64,000 nucleotides of DNA from contig NZ_LIVV01000013.1 in assembly GCF_001905825.1 (NCBI RefSeq), positions 1 to 64,000 on the forward strand. The letters run 5' to 3'. This document shows, piece after piece, positions 1 to 8,542 of the stretch. Source of the DNA: Streptomyces sp. CB02009. Its GTDB lineage: Bacteria; Actinomycetota; Actinomycetes; Streptomycetales; Streptomycetaceae. The position numbers were made by a program, and so were the translations under genes. A model generated the notes under the pieces. That model had not been told where the DNA came from and ran no database searches. It was given only the letters and a program-made list of their open reading frames with translations. Every line of letters starts with the position of its first letter. Within the stretch, counting starts at the first letter, position 1.

Positions 1-28
1 TGGGTGGGTGGGTGGGTGGGTGGGTGGG
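1..28. repeat. TGGG tetranucleotide tandem repeat
   Basis: Seven uninterrupted copies of TGGG run from the first base of the window. Four or more closely spaced GGG runs with one-base loops fit the pattern for a stable parallel G-quadruplex on the + strand. The repeat may extend beyond the window edge. It lies about 600 bases upstream of the first gene; no function can be assigned from sequence. Confidence 0.85.
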
Positions 29-289
29 CAGGCTGACGTGGTGACGGTCGCCGCGACGGTGTGCCGGCGTCCCGGCGGCGGGAGTGCGCCCGTACGACCG
101 ACGTGCGGCGGTCGCAGAGTGTCGCGCGGAGGCCGTACGGGACGTCGTGCGGCAGTCGTGCGGTGGCGGTACGGCGGTCGTACGGCCGGCGCACGGCCGC
201 TCGGGCGGTCGGGCGGTCGCCCGGGCGGCGTCAGGCAGACGGCGGCCGAGCCCGACACGGTGCGGGCACGGATGGCCGACCGGCTGTCA

Positions 290-303
290 TTCCAACGTTG
301 GAA
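290..303. promoter_or_regulatory. LacI-type operator candidate 1 (perfect palindrome)
   Basis: TTCCAACGTTGGAA is a perfect 14-base palindrome with a central CG, the form typical of LacI-family operators. The LacI-type gene at 5903-6961 is the obvious candidate to bind it. It is the best of three AACGTT sites upstream of the importer operon. Confidence 0.55.
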
Positions 304-468
304 ATCGGCGTGCAGCGGAATGACAGCACGCCGTCCGGCCGGTGTCCAGACCCCTCGCACCGTTCCGCTGACCGCACCTCACCATCGGGGCGACGCTGCG
401 GGGTTGCCGCTTGAGAGCGCATTCAGGAAACGTCGCGCCGACCTCTTGCCGTGTGCTCCACGGCGCAG

Positions 469-482
469 TTATAACGTTGTAA
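469..482. promoter_or_regulatory. LacI-type operator candidate 2
   Basis: TTATAACGTTGTAA is a near-perfect palindrome (one mismatched pair) with the same AACGTT core. Its core lies 179 bases downstream of the first core, close to a whole number of helical turns, so looping is possible. TTATAA may also contribute to a -10-like element. Confidence 0.5.
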
Positions 483-580
483 AGCCGCCGACGCCGCCCA
501 GTCGCACTCAGGGCGTCGAGGCCGAGTTTCCCCAGTTCAGGCTCATCTCTGCCAGGCAGGCACAGCCTTCCTGACGGGCT

Positions 581-592
581 GACAACGTTTCC
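581..592. promoter_or_regulatory. LacI-type operator candidate 3
   Basis: GACAACGTTTCC is a weaker palindrome with the same AACGTT core, about 70 bases before the start codon of the binding-protein gene and 111 bases from site 2. Its role as an operator is inferred from the repeated core only. Confidence 0.4.
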
Positions 593-652
593 CATCCCCG
601 CGCGACCGCACGCCACTCGGCGGTGCTGTCCCCCGCCAAGGAGTGTCTTGAC

Positions 653-1744
653 ATGGCCCTTCCGAAGAGATCCCGCGCGCTGTCCGTCGCCTGTCTCGTG
701 GTCGCCACCGCCACACTGGCACTGAGCGGCTGCGCCAAGTCCGAGACCTCCGACCAGGCCGGCGGAGACAGCAGTCAGGGCGCACAGGTCGTCCAGACCC
801 CCACGGCGTCGGCGGCCACCGGCTCCGGCTGCTCACTCACCGCGTACGGCGCTCCGAAGCTGGACCTCAAGAACGCGGTCGTCGGCTTCTCCCAGTCGGA
901 GAAGGAGGCCAATCCGTTCCGCATCGCCGAGACGCAGTCCATCAAGGACGAGGCCGCCAAGATCGGTGTGAAGAAGCTGCTCACCACGAACGCGCAGTCG
1001 CAGCTCTCCAAGCAGATCAGCGACATCCAGGACATGCTGGCCCAGGGCGCGCAGTTCCTGATCGTCGCCCCGCTCAACTCCGACGGCCTGGAGCCGGCCC
1101 TCCAGGCGGCCGCCGCGAAGAAGGTCCCGGTCCTCACGATCGACCGCAAGGTCAACGCGACCGCCTGCAAGGACTACCTGGCCTTCCTCGGCTCGGACTT
1201 CGTCGAGCAGGGCAAGCGCGCCGCCGACGCGATGATCAAGGCGACGGGCGGCAAGGGCAAGGTCGCCATCCTGCTCGGCTCCTCCGGCAACAGCGTCACG
1301 ACCGACCGCACCAAGGGCTTCGTCGACCAGATCGCGGCCCAGGCGCCGGGCATCGAGATCGTCGCCCAGCAGACCGGCGAGTTCGCCCGCGACAAGGGCC
1401 AGCAGGTCATGGAGCAGCTCATCCAGTCCAAGCCCGACATCACGGCGGTCTACGCGGAGAACGACGAGATGGCCCTGGGTGCCGTGACCGCGCTCAAGGC
1501 GGCGGGCAAGGCCCCCGGCAAGGACGTCAAGGTCGTCTCCATCGACGGCACGCGCAACGCCGTCCAGGCCCTGGCCAACGGTGAACTCAACGCCGTCATC
1601 GAGTCCAACCCGCGCTTCGGACCCCTCGCGTTCGCCACCGCCCAGAAGTTCTACGCCGGCGAGGGCATCCCCGAGGACGTCATCATCGCGGACCGCGCTT
1701 ATGACCCCGCCAACGCCAAGGCGTCCCTCGGCGGAGCGTACTGA
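653..1744 (+). CDS. CUT2 sugar ABC transporter, YtfQ-like substrate-binding lipoprotein
   Basis: Extracellular sugar receptor of a CUT2 ABC importer (363 aa). The ATG at 653 is chosen because AAGGAG lies nine bases upstream; a longer GTG start at 623 has no such support. A basic start and hydrophobic helix lead to the lipobox LSGC, so Cys27 is the predicted lipidated residue. A Ser/Gly/Ala-rich linker precedes a periplasmic-binding fold of the Peripla_BP_4 type (GFSQSEKEANPFR, APLNSDGLEPAL, TIDRKV). These motifs are closest to E. coli YtfQ (galactofuranose). The order receptor, double ATPase, two permeases is that of ytfQRT-yjfF. The substrate here is unknown; a hexose or pentose furanose is an inference, supported by the epimerase gene downstream. 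Confidence 0.93.
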   Translation: MALPKRSRALSVACLVVATATLALSGCAKSETSDQAGGDSSQGAQVVQTPTASAATGSGCSLTAYGAPKLDLKNAVVGFSQSEKEANPFRIAETQSIKDEAAKIGVKKLLTTNAQSQLSKQISDIQDMLAQGAQFLIVAPLNSDGLEPALQAAAAKKVPVLTIDRKVNATACKDYLAFLGSDFVEQGKRAADAMIKATGGKGKVAILLGSSGNSVTTDRTKGFVDQIAAQAPGIEIVAQQTGEFARDKGQQVMEQLIQSKPDITAVYAENDEMALGAVTALKAAGKAPGKDVKVVSIDGTRNAVQALANGELNAVIESNPRFGPLAFATAQKFYAGEGIPEDVIIADRAYDPANAKASLGGAY

Positions 1745-1811
1745 CACGACGACGCCGCCCCCGGTCGCCGCGCTCGCTGGAGCGGTGGCCGAGGGCGGCG
1801 CACGGAACCCC

Positions 1812-1894
1812 GGGGGCTACGCGGTCACCACGGGACTCGGGGGCCACACGGTCATCACGGAACACCGGGGCCACGCGGGTCACCACGGGACCTC
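1812..1894. repeat. Three imperfect 27-28 base tandem repeats
   Basis: Three consecutive copies of a unit of the form GGGGGCCACGCGGTCACCAC start at about 1812, 1839 and 1867, differing at several bases. They sit between the receptor and ATPase genes, overlap the hairpin at 1878-1910, and are followed by inverted copies of the GTGGTGACC core. The region carries no credible gene. Confidence 0.75.
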
Positions 1895-1910
1895 CCCGCC
1901 CGTGGTGACC
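1878..1910 (+). terminator. Intercistronic hairpin after the receptor gene
   Basis: GGTCACCACGGG (1878-1889) pairs perfectly with CCCGTGGTGACC (1899-1910) around a nine-base loop. A strong hairpin directly after a binding-protein gene commonly stabilises its mRNA or partly terminates transcription, giving more receptor than membrane components. That role is inferred. Confidence 0.6.
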
Positions 1911-2041
1911 GGCCCCGCCCGGGCCCCGTGGTGACCGCCCCCGCCAGGACAACCCGCCCGGACACCCCGCGTACCACCGCACCGCACCCCACCCCGCCAC
2001 CCCATCCCACCCACTCGAACCATCTCCGGAAGGCCACGCTC

Positions 2042-3787
2042 ATGGCACCCCCCGAAGCGGCCCCGTCCGCGACGATCGGCACCGGGCCGTCCGTCGCGCC
2101 GACGGTGCTGGAGGCACGCGGCGTCGGGAAGCGATTCCCCGGCGTCGTGGCCCTCGACGACGTGTCGTTCACGCTCCGCGCCGGCGAGACGCATGCGCTC
2201 GTCGGCGAGAACGGCGCGGGCAAGTCCACCCTGATCAAGGTGCTCACGGGCGTGCACCGCCCGGACAGCGGCGAGTTGCTGCTCTCGGACCGCCCCGTCC
2301 ACTTCTCGCGCCCGTTCGAGGCGCAGCAGGCCGGCATCTCAACGATCTACCAGGAGGTGAACCTGGTTCCGCTGATGAGCGTGGCGCGCAACATCTTCCT
2401 CGGCCGCGAGCCCCGGACCCGTCTCCGTCTGATCGACTTCCCGCGGATGCACGCCGAGGCCGCGGCCCTGCTCGACGGCTTCGGCGTCCGCGTCGACCCC
2501 CGTCGTCCGCTGCACACCCTCGGCATCGGCGCCCAGCAGATGGTGGCGCTCGCCCGCGCGGTGTCGGTCCAGGCGCACGTGGTCGTCATGGACGAGCCCA
2601 CCTCCTCCCTGGAGCCGCGCGAAGTCGAGACGCTGTTCCGGGTGATCGGCGACCTGCGCCGGCAGAACATCGCCGTCGTCTACGTGAGCCACCGCATGGA
2701 CGAGCTGTACCGCATCTGCGACCGGGTCACGGTGCTCCGCGACGGGCGGCACATCCACACCGGCGACCTGGCCGCCCTCGACCGGATGCAGCTGGTCTCC
2801 ATGATGCTGGGCCGGGAACTGTCCGAGGTCCGACGGCACGGCACGACGAGCTTCGCGGGCGACGGCCACGACATCGCCCGCAAGCCCGTCCTCACGGCGA
2901 CCGGCATGGTCAGGAGGCACCAGCTGGACGACATCTCGCTGGAACTGCACCCGGGGGAGGTGCTGGGCCTGGGAGGCCTGCTGGGCTCCGGCCGCAGCGA
3001 GACGGCGAAGGCGCTCGCCGGTGCCCTGCCCCTGGACACCGGGCGGATCACCGTCGACGGCGCGCCGCTCGACCGGATGTCCTCGGCGAGCGCCATCCGC
3101 GCCGGGATCAGCCTCCTGCCGGAGGACCGCAAGGCCGAGGGCATCGTGCCCGGCCTCTCGGTGCGCGAGAACATCGTGCTCGCGGCGCTGCCGCGCCTCT
3201 CGCGCGCGGGCATAGTCTCCCGCGCGCAGCAGGACCGTGTCGTCGACATCTTCGTGAAGCGGCTGCGGATCAAGGCGTCCAGCCCCGAGCAGAAGGTCGG
3301 CGAACTGTCCGGCGGGAACCAGCAGAAGGTGCTCCTGGCCCGATGGCTGTGCCTCGAACCCAAGGTCCTGCTGCTCGACGAGCCCACCCGGGGCATCGAC
3401 GTCGGCGCCAAGGCCGAGGTCCAGGCCCTCATCGACGAACTCGCCCAGGAGGGCCTCGCCGTCCTCCTGATCTCGTCCGACATCGAGGAGCTCGTCGAGG
3501 GCTCCGACCGGATCGTCGTCCTGAGGAACGGGGCCACGGCCGGCGAACTGACCGGGGACCAGATGTCGGAGGACGAGCTGCTCGCCGTACTCGCGGACCA
3601 CTCCCCGGCGGCGGCGACAGCACCGACAGCACCGACAACCGAGAAGGACGCGCGCACGGAGACCGGGCCCGGGACCGCAGGCCGGCCCGCGACCGCAAGC
3701 ACGGCCGAGACCGCAGTCCGACCCGAGACCGCCGTCCCGGCCGCGGCCACGGGCCGTGCCGAGGGCGCCGAGGAGGACCCCCGATGA
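2042..3787 (+). CDS. CUT2 sugar ABC transporter, double ATP-binding subunit (YtfR/RbsA-like)
   Basis: Cytoplasmic ATPase of the importer, 581 aa, with two fused nucleotide-binding domains. The ATG at 2042 has GGAAGG eight bases upstream; a longer in-frame start at 1928 would lie in the intercistronic repeats. Domain 1 (about 22-255) has Walker A GENGAGKST (residues 55-63) and Walker B VVVMDEPTSSL. Domain 2 (about 275-515) has a degenerate Walker A (LLGSGRSE, no P-loop lysine), signature LSGGNQQKV and Walker B LLLDEPTRGID; this asymmetry is normal for RbsA/MglA/YtfR proteins. The last 60 or so residues are a low-complexity Ala/Thr/Pro/Glu tail absent from typical family members. Its stop overlaps the next start (ATGA). 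Confidence 0.94.
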   Translation: MAPPEAAPSATIGTGPSVAPTVLEARGVGKRFPGVVALDDVSFTLRAGETHALVGENGAGKSTLIKVLTGVHRPDSGELLLSDRPVHFSRPFEAQQAGISTIYQEVNLVPLMSVARNIFLGREPRTRLRLIDFPRMHAEAAALLDGFGVRVDPRRPLHTLGIGAQQMVALARAVSVQAHVVVMDEPTSSLEPREVETLFRVIGDLRRQNIAVVYVSHRMDELYRICDRVTVLRDGRHIHTGDLAALDRMQLVSMMLGRELSEVRRHGTTSFAGDGHDIARKPVLTATGMVRRHQLDDISLELHPGEVLGLGGLLGSGRSETAKALAGALPLDTGRITVDGAPLDRMSSASAIRAGISLLPEDRKAEGIVPGLSVRENIVLAALPRLSRAGIVSRAQQDRVVDIFVKRLRIKASSPEQKVGELSGGNQQKVLLARWLCLEPKVLLLDEPTRGIDVGAKAEVQALIDELAQEGLAVLLISSDIEELVEGSDRIVVLRNGATAGELTGDQMSEDELLAVLADHSPAAATAPTAPTTEKDARTETGPGTAGRPATASTAETAVRPETAVPAAATGRAEGAEEDPR

Positions 3788-4758
3788 CCACCCAGGTGAC
3801 CGCGGCGCCGCCGGTCGGCGCCCCCGTACGGCGCAGCGCCCCGGCCTGGTTCCAGGAGTACGGCGTGTACGCGGCGGTGGCAGCGCTCCTGCTGTTCAAC
3901 GCCTTCTTCACCGAGCACTTCCTCACCGTCGACAACCTCCGCACCCAGCTGATCCAGGTCGCCCCGATCGTCATCGTGGCCCTCGGCATGGCCCTGGTGA
4001 TCGGGACCGAAGGAGTCGACCTCTCCGTCGGGTCGGCCATGGCGCTGGCCGCGGCACTCCTGCCGCTGTACCTGGGCTACGGCCTCGTGCCCGCCCTGCT
4101 GATCGCGCTGCTCGCCGGCGCCGTCGTCGGAGCGGTGAACGGCGCCCTCGTGTCCGTCGTCGGGCTCCAGCCCATCGTCGCCACGCTCGCCCTCTTCGTC
4201 GGCGGACGCGGCATCGCGCTGGTGATGGCGGACGGCCAGCTCAAGCAGATCGTCAACCCCGACCTGCTGGCACTGGGCACCGGAAGCCTCCTCGGCATCC
4301 CGCTGGTCGTCCTGATCGCGGCCGTACTGGCGCTCGCGGTCGCCTTCCTCGTGCACCGGACCACCTTCGGACGCCAGGTCGTCGCGATCGGCGGCAACCG
4401 GTCCGCCGCAGCCCTCTCCGGACTGCCCGTCAAGCGGGTGCTGACCGGCGTGTACATCCTGTGCGGGGTGCTCGCCGCCCTCGCCGGCATCCTGGCCACC
4501 GCCCGGCTCACCGCCAGCGACCCGTCCTCCCTCGGCACCCTCATGGAACTGTCCGCGATCACCGCGGTGGTCGTCGGCGGAACCCCGCTCAGCGGCGGAT
4601 CCATCCGGGTGCTCGGCACCGTCGCGGGCGCGCTGCTGATGCAGCTGCTCCGCGCCACGCTCGTCAAGCACGACCTGCCCGACTCCACCGCCCAGATAGC
4701 CCAGGCCGCCATCATCATCGCCGCCGTCTACGTCGCACGGGAGCGCCGATCCCGATGA
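3784..4758 (+). CDS. CUT2 sugar ABC transporter permease (YtfT-like)
   Basis: Integral membrane subunit (324 aa) of the CUT2 importer. The ATG at 3784 overlaps the stop of the ATPase gene, so translation is probably coupled. About eight to ten hydrophobic segments are visible. The family motif GTEGVDLSVGS after the third helix and VVVGGTPLSGG near the end mark BPD_transp_2 permeases (RbsC/YtfT). It forms the membrane channel together with the following YjfF-like subunit, as in ytfT/yjfF. Its last codons overlap the next gene by ATGA. Confidence 0.93.
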   Translation: MTTQVTAAPPVGAPVRRSAPAWFQEYGVYAAVAALLLFNAFFTEHFLTVDNLRTQLIQVAPIVIVALGMALVIGTEGVDLSVGSAMALAAALLPLYLGYGLVPALLIALLAGAVVGAVNGALVSVVGLQPIVATLALFVGGRGIALVMADGQLKQIVNPDLLALGTGSLLGIPLVVLIAAVLALAVAFLVHRTTFGRQVVAIGGNRSAAALSGLPVKRVLTGVYILCGVLAALAGILATARLTASDPSSLGTLMELSAITAVVVGGTPLSGGSIRVLGTVAGALLMQLLRATLVKHDLPDSTAQIAQAAIIIAAVYVARERRSR

Positions 4759-5810
4759 ACCCCACCTCCTCGCTCGCCGCACCGGGGACGGGCACCACGC
4801 CCTCCGCGCCCACCGGGAGCGGTACCGCCGCCGACCGCGGGCGGGCCGACGTCTCCGGCCGGGAACGGCTCGCCGCGCTCGTGCAGCGCCAGGGCGTCCT
4901 CGCCGTCCTGCTCCTCGTCGTCCTGATCGCCTCCTTCGTCTACCCCACGTTCGCCACCCTCGACAACGCGCGGGGGGTGACGGTGCAGGCGTCGTTCCTC
5001 GCCGTCGTCGCGCTCGGCATGACCCTGGTGATCATCACCGGTGGCATCGACCTGTCCGTCGGCTCGGTCTTCGCGCTGGGCGGGGTGCTCGCCGCCTGGG
5101 CCTCCCAGTGGGGCATCCTGCCCGCGCTCCTCGTACCGCTCGGGGCCTGCGGGGCGATCGGCCTGATCAACGGCCTGCTGATCGCCCGGGCCGGAATGGC
5201 ACCCTTCATCGTCACGCTCGCCTCCCTCCTCGGCGCGCGCGGACTGCTGCTGGCCCTGACCGACGAGGGCGCCACCACCTACCTGGTGCCCAAGGGCTCG
5301 GCGTTCGCGGAGCTCGGCCAGGGCAGCATCGGAGGCTTCGGCTACCCGATCCTCCTCGCGCTCGCCCTCTTCGCCGCCGGCGGGCTGGTCCTCCAGCGCA
5401 CCTCGTTCGGCCAGACGCTGTTCGCCGTCGGCGGCAGCAGCGACGCGGCCACCCTGATGGGCCTGCCCGTGGCCCGCGCCAAGGTGACGGTGTACCTGCT
5501 GAGCGGTCTCCTCGCGGGCCTCGCGGGGGCCGTCAACGCGGCCCGGCTCTCCTCCGGTGTCACGATCATCGGCGCGGGCATGGAGCTCGACGCGATCGCC
5601 GCCGTCGTCATCGGCGGAACGCTGCTGGTCGGCGGCGCCGGCTCGGTGAGCGGCACCCTCTGGGGGGTGCTGCTGCTCGCCGTCATCCAGAACCTCATCA
5701 ACCAGATCGGCACCCTCAACTCCTCGTACCAGTCGGTGGTGAGCGGCGGGTTCCTCATCCTCGTCGTGGTCGCGCAGCGGTACCTGTCGCGGAGCCGAAG
5801 TACCGTCTGA
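4755..5810 (+). CDS. yjfF: CUT2 sugar ABC transporter permease (YjfF-like)
   Basis: Second membrane subunit (351 aa) of the importer. The start at 4755 overlaps the previous stop (ATGA). A 40-residue Ser/Thr/Gly-rich cytoplasmic N-terminus precedes the hydrophobic core. BPD_transp_2 hallmarks are IITGGIDLSVGSVFALGG and VVIGGTLLVGGAGSVSG. Sequence and gene position fit YjfF of the galactofuranose system, though substrate specificity cannot be read from permeases. The LacI gene follows after 92 bases that contain short CCAGAGCCG-like repeats. Confidence 0.93.
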   Translation: MNPTSSLAAPGTGTTPSAPTGSGTAADRGRADVSGRERLAALVQRQGVLAVLLLVVLIASFVYPTFATLDNARGVTVQASFLAVVALGMTLVIITGGIDLSVGSVFALGGVLAAWASQWGILPALLVPLGACGAIGLINGLLIARAGMAPFIVTLASLLGARGLLLALTDEGATTYLVPKGSAFAELGQGSIGGFGYPILLALALFAAGGLVLQRTSFGQTLFAVGGSSDAATLMGLPVARAKVTVYLLSGLLAGLAGAVNAARLSSGVTIIGAGMELDAIAAVVIGGTLLVGGAGSVSGTLWGVLLLAVIQNLINQIGTLNSSYQSVVSGGFLILVVVAQRYLSRSRSTV

Positions 5811-5902
5811 CGGGGGACGGATCATGCTCGAACCCGAGCCGTTCCAGAGCCGTGCCCGAGAGCCGATCCAGAACCGACCCAGAGCCGAACCGGAGGAGTG
5901 CC

Positions 5903-6961
5903 GTGGGCGTCAGCCTCAAGGACGTCGCGCAGCGGGCAGGCGTGTCGATCAAGACCGTGTCCAACGTCGTGAACAACTACCCCCACGTCACGCCCCAGAT
6001 GCGCGCCAAGGTGCAGCAGGCCATCGACGAGCTCGGGTACCGGCCGAACCTCACCGCCCGCCATCTGCGCAAGGGGCGGACCGGCATCATCGCCTTCGCC
6101 GTGCCCGAGCTCGGCAACCCGTACTTCGCGGAGCTGGCCGGCGCCATCATCGACGCCGCCGCCCAGCACGACTACACCGTCCTCGTCGACCACACCGCGG
6201 GGCTCCGGGAGCGGGAACTGCTGGTGTGCCAGGAGTTCCGCTCCCATGTCATCGACGGGCTGATCCTGAGCCCCATCCACCTGGAGACCGCCGATCTGGT
6301 CGCCCGGCAGGAGACCTCCCCCCTGGTGCTGCTCGGCGAGCGCGAGTACGAGGCGCCGTACGACCAGATCGCCATCGACAACGTGGCGGCGGCCCGCGAG
6401 GCGGTCCGCCACCTCGTGGGCCTGGGCCGCCGCCGCATCGCGTTCCTCGGCTCCCGCACCGACCGCGAGCGGCAGCCCGCCCACCTGCGGCTGCGCGGCT
6501 GGCGGGAAGAGCTCGTCGCCGCCGGCCTGGAGCCGGCCGAGACGCTCATCGTCGCCACGGACGGTTACGGCCGCTCCGACGGCGCGGCGGCCATGTCGGC
6601 GCTCCTGGACCGGGGGGAGCGGCCCGACGCGGTCTTCGCGTACAACGACCTCATCGCCCTCGGCGCGATGCGGACCCTCATCGAACGCGGCCTCCGCGTC
6701 CCCGACGACATCGCCGTGGTCGGCTTCGACGACATCGAGGAGAGCCGCTTCGGCGCGATCAGCCTCACCACCGTCGCCCCCGACAAGCACGCCATCGCCC
6801 GCCTCGCCGTGGACCGCCTCGTCGAGCGGCTCAGCGGCCGTTCGGACTCCGAGCCGCGCAGGATCAGCCCCGGGTACGAGCTGGTCGTCAGGGAGTCCAC
6901 CGGGGGCGGCCGCACGGACGCCCGGTCCGGCGCCGACAGCCCGTCCGCACCGGTCGCCTGA
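5903..6961 (+). CDS. LacI-family transcriptional regulator of the CUT2 operon
   Basis: DNA-binding repressor, 352 aa. The GTG at 5903 starts a protein whose first residues form the LacI helix-turn-helix (LKDVAQRAGVSIKTVSNVVN) followed by the hinge helix PNLTARHLRKG. The C-terminal part (about 65-340) is a periplasmic-binding-like sensor with the usual VVGFDDIEESRF and FAYNDLIALG elements, so a sugar or sugar phosphate is the likely inducer. GGAGGAG at 5892-5898 is close to the start. It probably binds the AACGTT palindromes in front of the operon and is co-transcribed with it. Confidence 0.93.
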   Translation: MGVSLKDVAQRAGVSIKTVSNVVNNYPHVTPQMRAKVQQAIDELGYRPNLTARHLRKGRTGIIAFAVPELGNPYFAELAGAIIDAAAQHDYTVLVDHTAGLRERELLVCQEFRSHVIDGLILSPIHLETADLVARQETSPLVLLGEREYEAPYDQIAIDNVAAAREAVRHLVGLGRRRIAFLGSRTDRERQPAHLRLRGWREELVAAGLEPAETLIVATDGYGRSDGAAAMSALLDRGERPDAVFAYNDLIALGAMRTLIERGLRVPDDIAVVGFDDIEESRFGAISLTTVAPDKHAIARLAVDRLVERLSGRSDSEPRRISPGYELVVRESTGGGRTDARSGADSPSAPVA

Positions 6962-7102
6962 CCCGCGGACCCTCCGGTCACCCACCCCGCACGGCCACGG
7001 CCCGCCGCCCGCCGCGCACACGCCACCGTCAGCCCCTCACCGTTCGTCGTGCGCGGTTCCCACCCGTCACGACCGGTCATCCGCTCGCCCTGAGGACTCG
7101 CC

Positions 7103-8179
7103 ATGCTCCGACCCACCATCCGCCACCGGCCGTTCGGCACCGCCCCGAGCGGAGAGGAGGTCGTCCTCTGGCGGCTGGAATCCACCTCCGGCGTGTACGC
7201 CGAGATCCTCACGTACGGGGGCGTCCTGCACTCCCTCGGCGTGCCCGACACCGACGGCGGGACGGCCAACGTGGTCCTCTCGCTGACCTCGGTGGACCAG
7301 TACGCCGAGAAGGGCCCCTACCTCGGTGCGCTGATCGGCCGCTACGCCAACCGCATCGCCCACGGCCGCTTCACCCTCGACGGCACCACGCACCACATCC
7401 CCCTCAACGATCGCGGTCACGCCCTGCACGGCGGTCCCCAGGGCTTCGACTCGAGGGTGTGGGACGCCCGCCCGCTCACCGACGGCGACACGGCCTCACT
7501 CCGGCTTTCGCTGCACAGTCCCGACGGCGACATGGGGTTTCCTGGCGCCCTCGACGTCACCGTCACCTACTCCCTCGACTCCGCCGGCACGCTCTCCGTC
7601 GACTGCACGGCGAGCACCGACCGCCCGACCGTGGTCAGCCTCACCAACCACGCCTACTTCAACCTGGCGGGCACCGGCGACGTCCTCGGCCACACGCTCC
7701 AGATCGACTCCGGGGCCTATCTGCCGGTCGACGAGGACGGCATCCCGCTCGGCCCCGTCCAGGACGTGACGGGCACCCCGTTCGACCTGACGTCCCCCCG
7801 GCTCCTCGGCGACTGCGTCCGCTCGACCGACGCACAGATCAGCCGGGCCGACGGGTACGACCACTGCTGGACGCTCCCGGGACGGGAGCCGGGCCCGCTG
7901 CGGTACGCCGCCCGGCTCACGGCGCCGGCCGGGACCCGCGTGATGGAGGTGTGGACGACGGCACCGGGAGTGCAGGTCTACACCGCCAACCACCTGGACG
8001 GGTCCCTCACCGACGGGACGGGCCGCGCCCACGAACGCCACAGCGCGGTCTGCCTGGAGACGCAGCACTACCCCGACGCCCCCAACCGGCCCGAGTACCC
8101 CAGCGCGGTACTGCGCCCCGGCACGACCGCCCACCGGCGCACGGAGTTCCGCTTCCCGCACCTCGACGCCGGGGCATAG
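7103..8179 (+). CDS. Aldose 1-epimerase (galactose mutarotase family)
   Basis: Cytoplasmic mutarotase, 358 aa, interconverting alpha and beta anomers of an imported aldose. ATG 7103 is preceded by GAGGA. The family landmarks are present: an early RYANRIAHGRF stretch, the HGGPQGF segment with the catalytic-type histidine, LTNHAYFNL with the second histidine, and the late VCLETQHYPDAPN segment holding the catalytic glutamate. Together with the CUT2 importer and LacI regulator it suggests that an aldose enters the cell here. No sugar kinase or dehydrogenase is in the group. Confidence 0.93.
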   Translation: MLRPTIRHRPFGTAPSGEEVVLWRLESTSGVYAEILTYGGVLHSLGVPDTDGGTANVVLSLTSVDQYAEKGPYLGALIGRYANRIAHGRFTLDGTTHHIPLNDRGHALHGGPQGFDSRVWDARPLTDGDTASLRLSLHSPDGDMGFPGALDVTVTYSLDSAGTLSVDCTASTDRPTVVSLTNHAYFNLAGTGDVLGHTLQIDSGAYLPVDEDGIPLGPVQDVTGTPFDLTSPRLLGDCVRSTDAQISRADGYDHCWTLPGREPGPLRYAARLTAPAGTRVMEVWTTAPGVQVYTANHLDGSLTDGTGRAHERHSAVCLETQHYPDAPNRPEYPSAVLRPGTTAHRRTEFRFPHLDAGA

Positions 8180-8282
8180 CGCTCGCCTCCGTCGCCCCGG
8201 CGGACCGGTGATTGATTCCGATTCCGGGGGGTAGTCGCGGAACTCAGACGGTTCGTTCCGCTCTCGACAGGAAGGGTGCCCC

Positions 8283-8507
8283 ATGCCTTTCTCCACTGCC
8301 ACCGCCTCCGAACTGGCCGCGTCCGGCTCCCCGGCCCTGCTGTTGCTGCTGATCGGAGTGGCCGTGGCCGTCCTCCTGATCGGGGCCTTCTGGTGGGGCT
8401 CCCGCCGCGTGGCGCGCAGAAGGGCCTCCGCCGGAGTCCAACAGCCGCCGGCGGCTGAGGCGAGGCGCGACTCCTGGACCGCGCCGGACGAGAGCACGGA
8501 CCGATGA
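8283..8507 (+). CDS. Small single-span membrane protein (DUF6479-like)
   Basis: A 74-aa protein with a short polar N-terminus, one strong transmembrane helix (about 18-38, leucine/valine rich, ending FWWGSRR) and a basic then acidic cytoplasmic-type tail. The helix and the WWG-arginine boundary resemble Streptomyces DUF6479 proteins, of unknown function. AGGAAGG lies just upstream of ATG 8283. It is followed by a second small gene on the same strand. Confidence 0.75.
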   Translation: MPFSTATASELAASGSPALLLLLIGVAVAVLLIGAFWWGSRRVARRRASAGVQQPPAAEARRDSWTAPDESTDR

Positions 8508-8542
8508 GGAGGCCCGTAGGGCCGTGGTGGAAGGAGGACCCC

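Larger units (their letters stand above)
29..652 (+). other. Long upstream region of the CUT2 sugar operon
   Basis: No convincing gene is seen in these 620 bases. Bases 60-250 are a low-complexity patchwork of short CGGTCG/TACGG-like repeats, so open frames there are poor candidates. From about 280 onward the composition becomes more AT-containing and carries three sites with an AACGTT core (listed separately), as expected for a regulated promoter region. The ribosome binding site of the first gene is AAGGAG at 638-643. Confidence 0.6.

Noticed and set aside
61..574. Several open frames in the first 600 bases
   Set aside because: They cover low-complexity CGGTCG/TACGG repeats and operator-like sites, lack ribosome sites, and encode only Arg/Gly/Ala/Pro-rich sequence.
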